Shown here: positions 1 to 10,880 of the stretch, one piece after another | Position numbering within the stretch: position 1 is the stretch's first letter | How the letters are laid out: the number at the start of each line of letters is the position of its first letter | NCBI RefSeq assembly: GCF_002878395.1 | Contig: NC_061118.1 | Location: 92,550,678 to 92,614,677, forward strand | Source: Capsicum annuum | Lineage: Eukaryota > Streptophyta > Magnoliopsida > Solanales > Solanaceae | DNA: 64,000 bases | Direction of reading: 5' to 3' | Program-made: the position numbers and the translations under genes | Notes under the pieces: generated by a model | What the model saw: the letters and a program-made list of their open reading frames with translations, nothing else | What the model was told of the DNA's origin: nothing | Database searches by the model: none

Positions 1-208
1 CTCTCTAATCTTAATTTTAAATCAAAAGAGTCATATTCATGCATTATTAATCAACAATTGTTACAAACCATTATTAACTCAAATCCCCTCTTTTTAATTT
101 ATATGTCGTATTTGTTAGCATTCTGGGTACCCTTTTTGTAACTAGAACACCCATAAGAATCGCTCTTTGTGGATTCGATCCCAACTCTAGTTAGGTTATT
201 GACAATGA
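1..208 (+). repeat. 3' part of an Athila-type LTR (same family as element A)
   Basis: This stretch matches the 3' ends of the two LTRs of element A (3487-3705 and 12107-12330) nearly base for base, including the conserved block GATTCGATCCCAACTCTAG and the run TTAGGTTATTGACAATGAT. The match stops at about 208, before the LTR terminus, and the sequence then passes into the minus-strand LTR of element B. The 5' part lies outside the window, so I cannot say whether this is a solo LTR or part of a full element. Confidence 0.75.
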
Positions 209-349
209 TAGTTAGCCAAATCAACATATCAAATTAATTTCAACCCTAAAAATTAAGAATAATAATTTCAAGATCAATAGTGTATCTCAAAACTTAAAAC
301 AATGTAAAAAGTGTCGAAAGTGCTTACACTGATCATAAAACATCCAAAG

Positions 350-391
350 AATATTTATAGATACATCAAAAAATATTTATAGATACATCAA
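350..391 (-). promoter_or_regulatory. TATA-box region of LTR B, tandemly duplicated
   Basis: A 21-base unit reading ATATTTATAGATACATC on the plus strand occurs twice in a row. On the minus strand it gives CTATAAATAT, a good plant TATA box. The other LTR of B has one copy (near 59411). The position, about 470 bases inside the LTR and just downstream of the palindromic tract, fits a U3/R promoter. Confidence 0.55.
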
Positions 392-419
392 AATACTTAT
401 CTTAAACATATAATAAACT

Positions 420-680
420 TGAGCTAGGAGCAACCCACGAGGCAACCTACGAGTCGTAGGTCCCCTACAAGGGAAATCAGAGTATTCTTTAAACTACAAA
501 ATACCTAACTATGAGGCAACCTGTAGGTTGCACATACGCCTTGTAGGTAGGGGCTTGGGAATTAAAATTCCATTATTAACTTCAGAATCTTTAGGCTCTC
601 AACTAACGTGGCCACCTACGAGCTCATAGGTACTCACTACAAGCCATAGGTTGGCTCGTATGTACTACCTATAAGACGTA
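420..680 (-). promoter_or_regulatory. Palindromic CG-containing tract in U3 of LTR B
   Basis: The tract contains many variants of CCTACGAGTCGTAGG. The clearest copy, 446-460, has perfect 7-base arms around one base. Others include CAACCTGTAGGTTG, GTAGGTAGGGG and CATAGGTACT. The same tract lies at 59470-59610 and 62500-62590 in the other LTR. It ends about 30-60 bases upstream of the TATA box in minus orientation. Its role is unknown; clustered protein-binding sites or RNA hairpins are possible. Confidence 0.6.
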
Positions 681-856
681 GTTTGATTCATAGGTAGTCT
701 TCCGGCTTCTTTTTTCCCCTTTTTTCTCATTCTTGGTTCCGAACTTTGTTTTCTTGAAAAATCAAAACATAAGCACCTCACATCTAACAAGAATAACTAA
801 GTACCTGCATAATTTCCTAGTTTTAAGAATAAAAATTGCCATCAAACTATGACACA

Positions 857-876
857 TCAATACTCTCATCTTAGAA
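857..876 (-). other. Polypurine tract of element B
   Basis: On the minus strand this reads as a purine-rich run (AAGATGAGAGTATTGA) abutting the LTR start. Its tail resembles the tract of element A (AAGTTGGAGGGGTATTAA at 10861-10880), as expected for related Athila-type elements. It would prime plus-strand DNA synthesis. Confidence 0.5.
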
Positions 877-2479
877 TGTTTGCATGTCCTTAGACACTAA
901 CACATATTAGAGAAACACGATGCTTAACTAAAATAAACCTAAGGCACCTATGGTAGTTAACTCATTTTAGCTCAAATTTCTTACCCCATTATATTCACAC
1001 TTTTCAAAACCACTGTGTGGATTCATGTAGCTCAACAACATCACACAAAATAAATCATGTGATGGAATTACATTAGAAAAAAACAACCAAGCATATATCT
1101 GATTGACACTACCCAGACAAATAAGCAATTAACAATACGACCCATGTACCCTTACAAAAAAGAAGTTCCAACTGTCACAGTATCATAATACATGTCATCG
1201 TAGGTACTACATCAAAAATTCCCATGCTCTCAAAGAAGTTAAAAAAATGTGCATAAAATACCACAGGCTTGCTCTTATTTTTATATCTTTATTTTTCAGA
1301 CAATCGGACTAGGATCACTATAGGACATTTTTTAAGCTTGTAATGTAGACTTAGGATAAAGTATGGTACATAGTGACATACCCTCCTTAATACTACACTT
1401 ACATTGTTGGCTCCACTAATTAACCATACTTCTTTTATTCGCCCTTTTATTCCCTTATTGCTTATTTAGATTGGGTGTGGTTTCATTCCTTCCTTCATTC
1501 AATCATTTTTTCTATTTTTCTCTTATATTTTTCTTTTTTTACATTTTTCTACCACTCCCAATACTACTTTCTTTCCTTTTAATCAATATCCTTCTTCATA
1601 CCCATTTTTAACTACGTACCCCTATGATAGCCACCCTCAACTTAGGAAATTTGCTTAAGTTGAGGTATATAGTGTCCAAGGAGGGACCAGGTCTAAAACA
1701 GGTTCATTATATTTAAATAGGAAGGTGAAAAGGTTAAAATAAGAAAATAGGTCAATTTAGGCTCAAATTAGGGATCAAGGGATAAATTTTCATTTGGATG
1801 GTCTTTTAGGATAAGAGTGGACTTATACAAACACGGCCTATGATCATGTCCCCACCAACTATCCTAAAACCTAGGCAAGGCTAATCAGGAAAGTTCTAGA
1901 TTAAAAATACAAAGTGAACTAGGTAAATGCCTCACACACATATTATCAAATACAACCTTTCCGATTCATGCAATGAGAAGTTATGGTTATTTTGTCCCTA
2001 ATACTAATTTCCTAACAACATTCAACAATGGGAACACATATGATCACAACACATAGTTCAAAAAAATTTTAGGAGAGGTATCATATTTTTCAAATATATA
2101 AAAACCAAACAAAATATTTTGACTGCACTAAGGTTCCTTATTTTTCTTCTAATTAAAAAAACCACACATAACATATATTATGACACAACATAATATCTAA
2201 GCATGTCGGCTCTACTATGATAGCACACCCTGGGGAAAAGAAACATAATAAAAAAAACTCGCGTGGTTGGTACACACCCACCCAACTTAAATTTAATATG
2301 TTGTCCCCGATGCATACTAGAAAATAAAGAACATAAGCGTATAGGTACATACCTGGGATGCTCTAGGAGTCAGAAGTGGGCTCTCCATAACTAGAGTATC
2401 ATGTGGATCATTTCTAGAAGGTAGTGGTGGGTGCTCAACTAGAAGAGACACCCAATGTAATTTAGGCATGCCTCTACTC
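877..2479 (-). other. 3' non-coding region of element B
   Basis: No coding potential is visible; short open frames here have no recognisable family motif. It lies between the 3' ORF relic and the polypurine tract, where Athila-type elements normally have a long untranslated region. A clean inverted repeat (arms CCTCAACTTA and TAAGTTGAGG at 1635-1644 and 1656-1665) stands out. Confidence 0.45.
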
Positions 2480-2849
2480 GTCAATATTAAACTAAATCAC
2501 TTAATCTATGGTGGACCCTTTTAGGCCCCACCTTAGCTCATCAGAGTTATCTTGCTGGTCATGCTCACGTCTTCTCTTGGCCCCTACAGTCTGGGCCTCA
2601 TCTTCCTTAGCTAAAGAATCAAAAATAAATTATGGTGGTATATGTGGCAGCTATGTAAAAGAAGGAATAATCAGAGCAAAGATATAAATGTGGCTCTCAT
2701 TTAAAGTAAACACTTCTGACCTTAAAGTAGGGACCTTCTTGTGTAGGCTTAATAAGTCAGACACTTGAGTCTTGTAGAGTTGATCTACTATTCAAGCCTT
2801 AAAACTATCAATATGCCCGTGCATCTCTCGATTGAAGGTCATCATACAC
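2480..2849 (-). pseudogene. C-terminal relic of the 3' ORF of element B
   Basis: Minus-strand translation gives a broken hydrophilic stretch with an early part like a coiled coil (heptad-like leucines in DLLSLHKKVPTLRSEV), followed by an acidic and basic patch including KEDEAQ and AKRRREHDQQ. This resembles the tail of the transposase_32-like proteins found at the 3' end of some Athila-type elements. It ends exactly where element A begins, and the N-terminal part of the same frame appears on the same strand at 15416-16990. Joining the two is an inference. It contains stops and is not functional. Confidence 0.4.
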
Positions 2850-3748
2850 ACTATGGATAAAATACTTGGTAAAAATCTTTTCTCCTATCTCATGAGTAGC
2901 TAATTTCTTTAGTCTTGGGATTATGTTGAACTAAAGTGTAATTGTGTATGGATATTGATGAGTTTTCTTTATTTTTAGTTATTGAATATAGATTCCACTA
3001 TTACTTGGGTTAATGAGTTGTAATTTAATGGGTGAAAACCCCAAATCTCTAAATGGGTTTGATGGGTGAAAACCCCAAACTCTAAAAACCCTTCATCATC
3101 CTTGAAATAGGGATGAAAGTGAACTTGAGGTAACCCATAACATCAAGAAAAAGGGTTATAGGGGGACAAGGTAATGGTGGACAATTGAGCCGATGGTTTA
3201 CTAATTTTTTCAATCTTAGAAATAAGTATAGTTGGAGTGTAAATCATCTAAAAAACATCATCCTAGAAATAGGGATACTTGATTGAGGTGTTGGGTGATT
3301 ACAAATTGCACACTTGTTAAGTGATCGAAAGAGCCAATGGGTGAAATCATTGTAGTTTTTTTTGAAAGATTGACTATAATGACTTTCGACCTAGCCTATC
3401 CTTAGATCAATAACTAAAACTCAAAACTCATGCCAAACCATTATTTACCCACACACTATGCCTTTAGGTAGACATGATCCCAAGACCCTCTCTATTCTTA
3501 ATTTTAAATCAAAAGTGTCATATTCATGTATTTTTAATCAATAGTTTTTACAAACCATTCTTACCTCAAATTCCCCCTTTTTAATTTACATGTATTTGTT
3601 ACCATTTTGGGTACCCATTTTGTAACTAGAAAACCCATAAGAATCGAAATTTATGATTCGATCCTTATGGATGCGACCCCATCTCTAGTTAGGTTATTGA
3701 CAATGTTTGCCTTACCCCTAAAACATGGGAGTGAGTTGAGTGTTATCA
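2840..3748 (+). repeat. 5' LTR of element A, 5'-truncated
   Basis: It aligns with 11509-12370 through many shared blocks (for example AAATACTTGGTAAAAATC, and GGGTGAAAACCCCAAA-type segments). The 3' end is TTATCA directly before the primer site. The first 620 bases of the 3' LTR (from 10881) have no counterpart here. Immediately left is the 3' ORF of element B, so a deletion removed the LTR start together with the left part of element T. Confidence 0.75.
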
Positions 3749-3751
3749 AAA

Positions 3752-3768
3752 TAGCGTCATTGCCGGGG
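3752..3768 (+). other. Primer-binding site of element A (tRNA-Asp type)
   Basis: TAGCGTCATTGCCGGGG matches 14 of 17 bases of the complement of the plant tRNA-Asp 3' end (TGGCGCCGTTGCCGGGG). It lies three bases after the LTR end. tRNA-Asp priming is typical of the Athila/Tat branch. Confidence 0.75.
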
Positions 3769-3892
3769 AGTGAAATGTAGATTTTGCTTGTGTGGTGTGA
3801 TTTTTACTTAGGTGTACCCATAGTGTATGTCATTTAATTTCTTTATTATTTTTGCTCCTTTAGTAGGCCAATATTATCATTCTCTAATCATC

Positions 3893-5330
3893 ATGAGTCA
3901 TAAGGACTTAGCTTATTTTGGGGTCGTAGATCATGAAAGTGCCATTCTTATTCCCCCCATCAAGGAGCATGGGGTATTTTATGTTACAAGTGTAATAATA
4001 AATTGGTCCACATGAAAGGACTCTTTGGGAGAGAATCTTATCAAGACCCGAAAGCTCACTTGAAGGGTTTCTTGGAAGTCTATGCACCATTCAAAGTTAC
4101 ACATAAATCCTAAGAGTCCATTCGATTATGTCTCTTTCCATTGTCTCTCACGGGAAAGGTAGTTCTTTGGCTAAGATCTTTGCCCATAGGATCTATCACT
4201 CCATGGACAAGTCTTATGGAGGCTTTATTATGTTAATACTTCCCATTATCTAGAAATTTAAAGTTGAGGAATGAGATTGTTCATTTTTGCCAATATCAGG
4301 AAAAAACATGGCCCGATGCTTGGGGAAGATTCAAGGAAACACTTTTGAAAAACCCTACCCATGAGGTGCCGAAGAAGATGTTTCTCCAAATATTCTATAG
4401 AGAATTGGACCAACAAAATAAGGCTATAGTGGACAATACATCTGGTGGATCATTCATCAACTCGTCATATGGAATTATTTCAAAAGTCTTGGACCAAGTG
4501 GCAATTTGGTGTAAGGGTTGGGACATAATGGATGTCGAGGTGTCCATGGTGGATCCCTCTTCGTCCTTTGTGTACCATGATAAGAAATATGAAAAAGAAG
4601 AGACCAATGCAAAGATGGACAAAATGATGCCATTCCTCGAACTCCTATTTGAGCATATATTTGGTGACCAAATGGAAACCATGAGTGTGATAAGTACAAT
4701 AGAATTTGAACCATGTAAAGACGTGAAGAAGGAGGTGATTGGAAACAAATTAGGAATGATGCCTATAGGCTAAGAGGGTTTCCATCTTTCCCTACAAAGA
4801 CAAGATGGAAATCAAAGTCGGAACTGGGAACATCTAAGCTTGGCACATTATGAAAGGAAAGAGAAAATTGATAGAGATATTTTGGCACGAATTTTGAGTA
4901 GTGATGAGAGGACCAAAGAAATAGTGAATGATATGCGAAGAGAATTCCCCATGATCCACCAAATGGTTACATCTCACTCCACTGCCATCCAATAACTAGC
5001 GGCCAAAGTAATCCAAATATCAAGGTATCTTATGGAAAATCAATGTGAAGAAATACAAAGTAGGAAGGAGACAAAGGAGAAGAAAAAAATATCCAACGAT
5101 GAAGAACCAAAGCTAAGTGAGCTATTGAATGGAACACCAATAGTTAATGATTGTCAAATTGTCTCCATGCCATCAACAACCATTCATCCTCTTTTCCCTA
5201 ACTTGCCCTTAATAAAGGAAGAGCATGACAAGCTAAACAAATTTTTTGAAAATATATTACCCTTTCTGTTAATATTTCTCTTATTGAGGTATTGCAATAT
5301 ATGCCTGGGCATGCTAAATTTATGAAGGAT
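3893..5330 (+). pseudogene. gag relic of element A (Athila-type capsid)
   Basis: The likely start is the ATG at 3893. A frameshift near 4015 leads into the longest readable stretch, 4264-4773, whose start (RNEIVHFCQYQEKTWPDAW) has the shape of the retrotransposon gag domain, followed by FYRELDQQNKAIVDNTSGGS, the Athila counterpart of the capsid C-terminal region. From 4780 to 5330 comes a polar linker rich in Lys and Glu (RKETKEKKK) ahead of the protease. The product would form the particle that packages element RNA in the cytoplasm. Stops and frameshifts make it non-functional. Confidence 0.7.
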
Positions 5331-5347
5331 TTGGTGTCTAAAAAATT

Positions 5348-6039
5348 TTGTTAGAGGATGAAGCCATAAAGGTGACTCACCATTGTAGTGCTATTATGAA
5401 AAGGGAATGTGTCGAAAAGAAGAAAGACCCCGATATTTTTATAATCTCATGCACCATCGGTACAGTCACTTATGCTATGGCATTACGTGATCTTGGAGCA
5501 AGTGTAAACCTTATGCCCTATGCTATATTTCAAAAACTTGGGTTGGGTAAGCCAAAGCCCATGAAAATAAAGTTACTCATGGACGATCGATCCATCAAAA
5601 ACCCCATGGGAGTTCTAATGATGTTCTAGTAAAAGTGGACCAGTTCATCTACCCAACAGACTTTGTTATTTTGGATTGTACAATGGACGTTGAAATTTTT
5701 ATTATCCATGGGAGGCCATTTTTAGCTATTGGGAAGGATTTGGTAGATTTGGAGTATGGGGAAATAAAATTTAGATTGAATGATAATGAGGTATCATTCA
5801 ATGTATGCAAGTCCATGAAACAAACAATGGAACTACAAGTTATCTCGGTGATTAATGTTATTGATGGAGAAGTGTCAAACCATGGTGATGTTGGTTTGTT
5901 GAATGACCCTTTAGTTGGGGTGATATGGAATTGTGAAAGAGATAAAGTGGAGGAGTATGATGAGGTGGTAGCATCTTTAACCGAGCTTGGGGTTCACACT
6001 AAGAACCCGGTTAAATTAGATCTCAATCTTAAAAATTGA
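5348..6039 (+). pseudogene. Aspartic protease relic of element A
   Basis: The first part has the Athila-type active-site context LRDLGASVNLMPYAIF, with the catalytic Asp of DLGAS kept. A stop plus frameshift at about 5627 separates it from the second part (5635-6039), which carries the flap and C-terminal block YPTDFVILD and IIHGRPFLA. The protease would cut the gag-pol polyprotein. Its place between gag and RT is the normal gypsy order. The frame break makes it non-functional. Confidence 0.75.
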
Positions 6040-6087
6040 GAAAGTTCACCCGTAAAACCATCCATCCTTGAACCTCCCAAAATCAAA

Positions 6088-7060
6088 TTGAAGCCCTTGC
6101 TACCTCATCTCAAATACGTGTTCTTGGGGGAGGATAATACCTTGCCAATTATTATTGCTGTTGACCTAAACTACTCTCCAGTAGAGTCATTGAAGTTGGT
6201 GGTAAAGAAATTCATTCGGGCCATTGGTTGGACGATTGCGGACATCATCGGAATAGTCCCCAATATTTTCTCGTACAAAATTAATCTCAAGCATAATTAC
6301 ATACCTAGTATGGAGAACCAAAGGATATTAAACCAACCCATACAAGAGGAAGTAAAAATGGAAATTATAATGTGGCTCAATGCGGGAGTGATATACCTAT
6401 ATCTAATAACACGCGCGTGAGTCCGATACAATGTGTACCTAAGAAGGGTGGTATTATGGTGGTCGAAATGAAAATAATGATCTCATCCCCATTCGACTGG
6501 TCACTTGATGGAGTGTGTGTATGTACCACCAAAAACTAAATTCATGGACTGAGAAAGACCATTTTCCAATGCTTTTCATGCATCAGATGCTAGATAGGAT
6601 TGCTGGGAGAGGATGGTATTGTTTCTTGGATGGCTACTCAGGGTACAATTAGATTTGTATCACACTGGAAGACCAAGAAAAGGAAACTTTTACTTGCCCA
6701 TATGGTACATTTTCATTCAGGTGAGTGCCCTTTGGGTTATGTAATGCCTCAACAACCTTTCAACATTACATGTTGTCAATATTTGTGGATATCGTTGAAG
6801 GCTCTATGGAATTTTTTATGGATGACTTCTCGGTAGTAGGGAAATCTTTTAAGTAATGCCTCGAACATTTGAACAACGTGCTTGAAGGGATCTTATTAGG
6901 CCTCAAGATATCTGGAAAGGGCATTTAAGTTGATTAAGCCAAGGTTGAGGTAATTTCTAAGCTTCCACCTCCCATTTTCGTAAAAGGTGTTCAAAGATTT
7001 TTTTTCTATGCTGGATTCTATCGATGTTTTATCAAGGATTTTTCCAAGATATCACACCCC
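6088..7060 (+). pseudogene. Reverse transcriptase relic of element A
   Basis: The N-terminal block LKYVFLGEDNTLPIII and AIGWTIADIIGI is typical of Athila pol. Finger and palm segments follow, with many stops from 6420 on. The catalytic box survives as FMDDFSVVG at 6815-6838, so both active-site aspartates are present even though the frame around them is lost. RT copies element RNA to DNA inside the particle. The thumb region near 7000 reads GFYRCFIKDFSKI-like only after frame changes. Confidence 0.75.
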
Positions 7061-7500
7061 ATGTGTAAAATTTTTGAGAAGTAATCTAAATTCAAATTTG
7101 ATGAGGCATGCTTGAAAGCTATCACACATCTTAAGGAATTGCTCATTTCAGCCCCCATTATTGTGTCCCCGAATTTGTCATTATCGTTTGATATAATGTG
7201 CGACGTAAGAGGTATTCCATAGGGTGAAGTGCTAGGACAACGCAAAGACAGGCTATTTCATCCTATCTACTATGCAATAAAAACCTTGAATGACGCCCAA
7301 CACAACTACACCATCACCGAGCAAGAATTATTAGCGGTAGTATATGCCTTTGAAAAGTTTTGGGCCTATTTGTTAAGCACGAGAGTAGTGGTACACATGG
7401 ATCACTTTGCCATTAAGTATATTATGGACAATAGAGAAGCAAAATTGCATTTAATTAGGTGAATTTTACTATTAAAAGAGTTCAATTTTGAGGTGAAAGA
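7061..7500 (+). pseudogene. RNase H relic of element A
   Basis: The segment has SAPIIVSPNLSLSFDIMCD (first acidic residue), then HPIYYAIKTLNDAQHNYT, the acidic ITEQELLAVVYAFEKF (second acidic residue) and VVHMDHFAIKYIMD. The usual TDH triad reads MDH. This is the fold that removes the RNA strand of the hybrid during reverse transcription. Two stops interrupt the frame (near 7222 and 7461). It passes directly into the integrase region. Confidence 0.75.
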
Positions 7501-8910
7501 TGGGAGTGGCCGATCATCTCTCTCGACTTAAAGAAAACAATCAAAAGCTTAGGGAATTAAAAATTTATGATGCTTTCCCCAATGAATTGTTCATGTACAT
7601 CGAGTCGAATAATACGCCATGGTATACCAACTTTTCCAACTATGTAGCGATTGGAGTACTTCCTGAAGGACCGAGTTACCATCAAAAGAAACAATTTTTG
7701 TTTGATGCAAAGCGATATTTTTTGGATGAGACATTTTTGTTTTGGGAATGTGCCGATGGATTTATTAGGTGGTGTGTCATGGATATTAAAATAAATGATA
7801 TCTTTGAAGCTCATCACTCTTCGCCTTATGGCGATCACAATGGAGGAATCTAAACCACCACAAGATTCTCTAATATGGGTTTTATTGGCATTCAATGCAT
7901 ATGAATACCATTGAATGGATTAAATATTGTCATAAATTTCAAATGCACGGGGTATTTCAAGAAGGCATGAAATGCCTCTCAAGCCTAATCTTGAGGTGGA
8001 ACTCTTTGATGTATGGGGAATTGATTTCATGGGTCCTTTTATGAGTTCATTTGGGACCAAATACATTTTGGTGGCGATTGATTGTGTCTCCAAATAGGTG
8101 GAAGCTATCACACTCCCGACTAATGAAAGTAAGTGTGTCACCTCATTTCTAAAATAACATATTTTTATAAGGTTCGGCACTCCTTAGACTATCATTAGTG
8201 ATGGTGGCTCGCATTTCTGCAATCGGGTGTTTGGTGCTCTTCTTGATAAGTATTGGGTTAAACGCAAGGTTTCCACTCCATACCATCCTCAAACAAGCGG
8301 ACAAGTGATGGTTTAAAATCAAGAAATCAAGTCTATACTTGAAAAAATAGGAAATATAGGCCGAATGAATTGGGTAAGGCAACTTGATGAAGCTCTTTAA
8401 GCCTATAGAATGACCTACAAAACTCTAATTATAATGTCTCCTTATCAATTGGTGTTTGTAAAAGCATGCCATTTACACGTTGAACTTAAGCACAAGGCTT
8501 TGTGGGCTTTGAAAAGGATAAATATGAATTGGGGAGAAGCATTCGAGGCACAGGTGATGTAACTCCATGAGATAGAGGAATTCTACTTAAAGGCATATGA
8601 GAGTTCGGAATTGTATGAGGAGAAAATAAAGAAATAGCATGATTCTCAGATATTACAATAAGAATTTTATGTTGGAGAGAATGTACTCCTCTACGATTCC
8701 CATTTTAAACTCTCTACGAGGAAGCTTCGCTCAAAGTGGTTAGGACCATTTGTGGTTTCTAATGTCTATCCAAGCGGTGCCATTGAATTAGAAGATAATA
8801 AAGGAAGAAAATTCATAGTAAACGGTCAAAGGGTGAAGAATTAGAATGAGAGAATCCCCATGGTTGCCAAGGTGGAGTGTATTATCTTTAAAGATACTAT
8901 GTGAGAGTCA
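7500..8910 (+). pseudogene. Integrase relic of element A
   Basis: The stretch 7500-7853 is the linker and zinc-binding N-terminal part (HHSSPYGDHNGG holds His residues of the HHCC finger). The catalytic core is out of frame in many places, but its landmarks are visible: GIDFMGPF at 8016-8042 (first Asp) and ISDGGSHFCN at 8193-8222 (second Asp). The glutamate expected in the GQVEV block at about 8297 is replaced by Met (QVMV). The C-terminal part shows RSKWLGPFVV at about 8730. It would insert the DNA copy in the genome. It is a heavily decayed pseudogene. Confidence 0.7.
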
Positions 8911-8916
8911 TACCAC

Positions 8917-8951
8917 GATGTTAAATTAGGCACTTGATAGGTGGCAACCCA
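8917..8951 (+). other. Conserved post-integrase motif of Athila-type elements
   Basis: The stretch GATGTTAAATTAGG followed by GGTGGCAACCCA is a decayed version of a motif I know from just after the integrase stop in many plant Athila/Tat-type elements (GACGTTAAATCAAGC, then GGGAGGCAACCCA). Element B carries the same motif on the minus strand at 18057-18091. Its function is unknown to me. Confidence 0.55.
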
Positions 8952-10860
8952 TTTTTTTAACTCATCTTATGTTTTTTTTTAATGCTTTGTAGGTCTTTTA
9001 ACATAAGTAGTGTACTCTAAAAATAGGGGAAAATAGGACTGGAAATTGGCAACTATGTAGGAAATCAAAAGCAGAGCAAACACAGGGGTATTCAGTCTTA
9101 GTTATCATGGTTGCGGTCAGCAGACCGCGATCGCATCAACATAATCACAGAATTATTGATGCAATTGCAACTTCATAATCCTACACTGCCTACTGTCTTC
9201 AGAATCCTTTCTCATCTCTTTTACTTCCTAAACTTACTTTAGTTGAGGCACTTCTGGCCTTTGAGTTGGGGGATTAGAAAGGTTTCTTGGGCCTTTCTAG
9301 TTACAGATGAACTTTTCCCTATAATAGATTGAAAGGGAATTTCAATAATGCAAGGGAAGTTTGAGTACCTGTGGCATTGTATTTTGTTAAACTGGGGTCA
9401 CTTTGTACACCATTGGTGAAGTCTGAGTAGCCATAAGGGTAGTTTGACCGTTTTGAGCCTAAATATGAGACTAAGAGTTTAGTTGTAGCCATAGTATATC
9501 AAATTGTGCGAGAGGCTAATGCAAAATAAACAACCCCCCTCCATCCAAAATTTTTGAAAAATCAAGGGTATGGATGGGAGTAATGTTGTAACAAAACTTT
9601 TTCTCTTTTTGTCACTTCATAAATTTTGACTTATGAATAGAAATAGATACTCCCATTTTGTCTCTTGCAGGAGGGGCATTTGATCCTCTTGACAAATTTT
9701 GCATGCCATGTGTGGTAAAATTTTGGTATTCATCTCTTGTACACTTATGTTATCTAGAACTTGCCCTGTTGGTCTTTCAAAGCTAATGTTGATTGTATTT
9801 GGCTGAAAAAATGATCTTAGGCCACCTTTGTGATTTTGGAAGCCCACTCTAGCCTAAAAAGCCTACCTAAGCATGAATATAATCCCTAGTTACCCACTTT
9901 AAGCCTTTCAACCTTTCTTTGGCAAACACATTATAAGCTGTCAACCATTCATTTTATTCCTCTTTTGAACCATACCCTCCTTGAACTTAAAAATGTAATT
10001 TGAGGCTAAAATCTTAAGTTAGGGGTGGTAAAGATTGATGGAAGTAATTTTGGTGCCATGAAGATGTAGTTATATGCCTAATATGCCTAGACTTTGAAAA
10101 GAACCAAATTAAAGAAGAAAGAGTCGAACAAAGGAAAGAATTTTACGAAAGTGCAAGAAAAAGAGATGAAAAAAGTTAGGTAAACAAAGAAAATAAAAGG
10201 TAGGCATGATAAAAGAGAGAAAACAAAGAAGAGTGGCCCATAGTAAAAAATGAAAATTGAAAAAGTGTGATGTAGATGTTCAAGAAAGGGTGTAGCCATG
10301 TTATTCCCAAATGATATCCTACCCTAAACCGAACCTATGTTTCAATCTTAGAAAGTCCTTTAAGATCTCCAACCATGTATTTTCTTCATAGTGACAATTG
10401 AAAATAGGGACAAGCTTATGGTATGACACTTGTTGCATAGAGATTTCTTTTGTGAGAGTGAGAGTTCTTGCACTTAAAAATCCTTGTTGCATTTTTGGTA
10501 GCTCAGTGTGTAGAATTTTCTTTCTTGTGAGGAGTGGAATGTGAAACAAGTTGGGGTGGGTGATTTTTTCACCTTTCAAAGAATGAGACAAGTGGAGTAT
10601 AGCTAAATTGTGGTCAAGAGAAAGCCACATATAGAGTATTGGTTATTGTTGCTTGATTTCTCTTTAAAGTCCTATGTATCCTTAAATGTCATATCTTATA
10701 ATGAAGGGTGAACTAGGAATTATCTTAGCCCATATGCCATGAGCTACTTGTGGTCGTGACTAAAGTTGAAGTCATTGTGAGCTTTAAGGTACAAAGTTTC
10801 ATCATAAAGAATTATTATCTCATGGTAAGAGGGAGTGTTGCTTGAGAACAAAAAAATGCT
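8952..10860 (+). other. 3' non-coding region of element A
   Basis: No convincing gene is visible. It contains a palindromic tract (9105-9180), an internal purine-rich stretch near 9266 (GAGTTGGGGGATTAGAAAGG), and a Lys/Arg-like purine-rich run at 10090-10260 that produces spurious open frames on the minus strand. The position matches the long region after integrase in Athila elements. A 3' ORF like that of element B is not recognisable here. Confidence 0.5.
9105..9180 (+). repeat. Internal palindromic tract of element A
   Basis: GCGGTCAGCAGACCGC (9113-9128) is an inverted repeat with 6-base arms, followed by GCGATCGCATC and a GATGCAATTGCAACT stretch. The same motif class recurs in the LTR of A at 11095-11290. 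Confidence 0.5.
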
Positions 10861-10880
10861 TTAAGTTGGAGGGGTATTAA
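10861..10880 (+). other. Polypurine tract of element A
   Basis: TTAAGTTGGAGGGGTATTAA lies directly before TGAGTGATG, the start of the 3' LTR. This purine-rich run would prime second-strand synthesis. Confidence 0.65.

Larger units (their letters stand above)
220..856 (-). repeat. 3' LTR of element B, truncated
   Basis: It aligns with 59280-59621 plus 62437-62723, which is the 5' LTR of B once solo LTR S is removed. On the minus strand the LTR starts TGTGTCATAG at 856, directly after a purine-rich tract. The 3' third (equivalent to 58529-59280) is missing and is replaced by the A-family LTR piece at 1-208. The palindromic tract and the TATA box are annotated separately. Confidence 0.7.

Noticed and set aside
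4395..4748. Minus-strand frame of 117 codons
   Set aside because: It is the shadow of the gag relic of element A on the plus strand.
10087..10299. Minus-strand frame rich in Phe and Leu, membrane-protein-like
   Set aside because: It is the complement of a purine-rich low-complexity stretch in the 3' region of element A; no domain visible.
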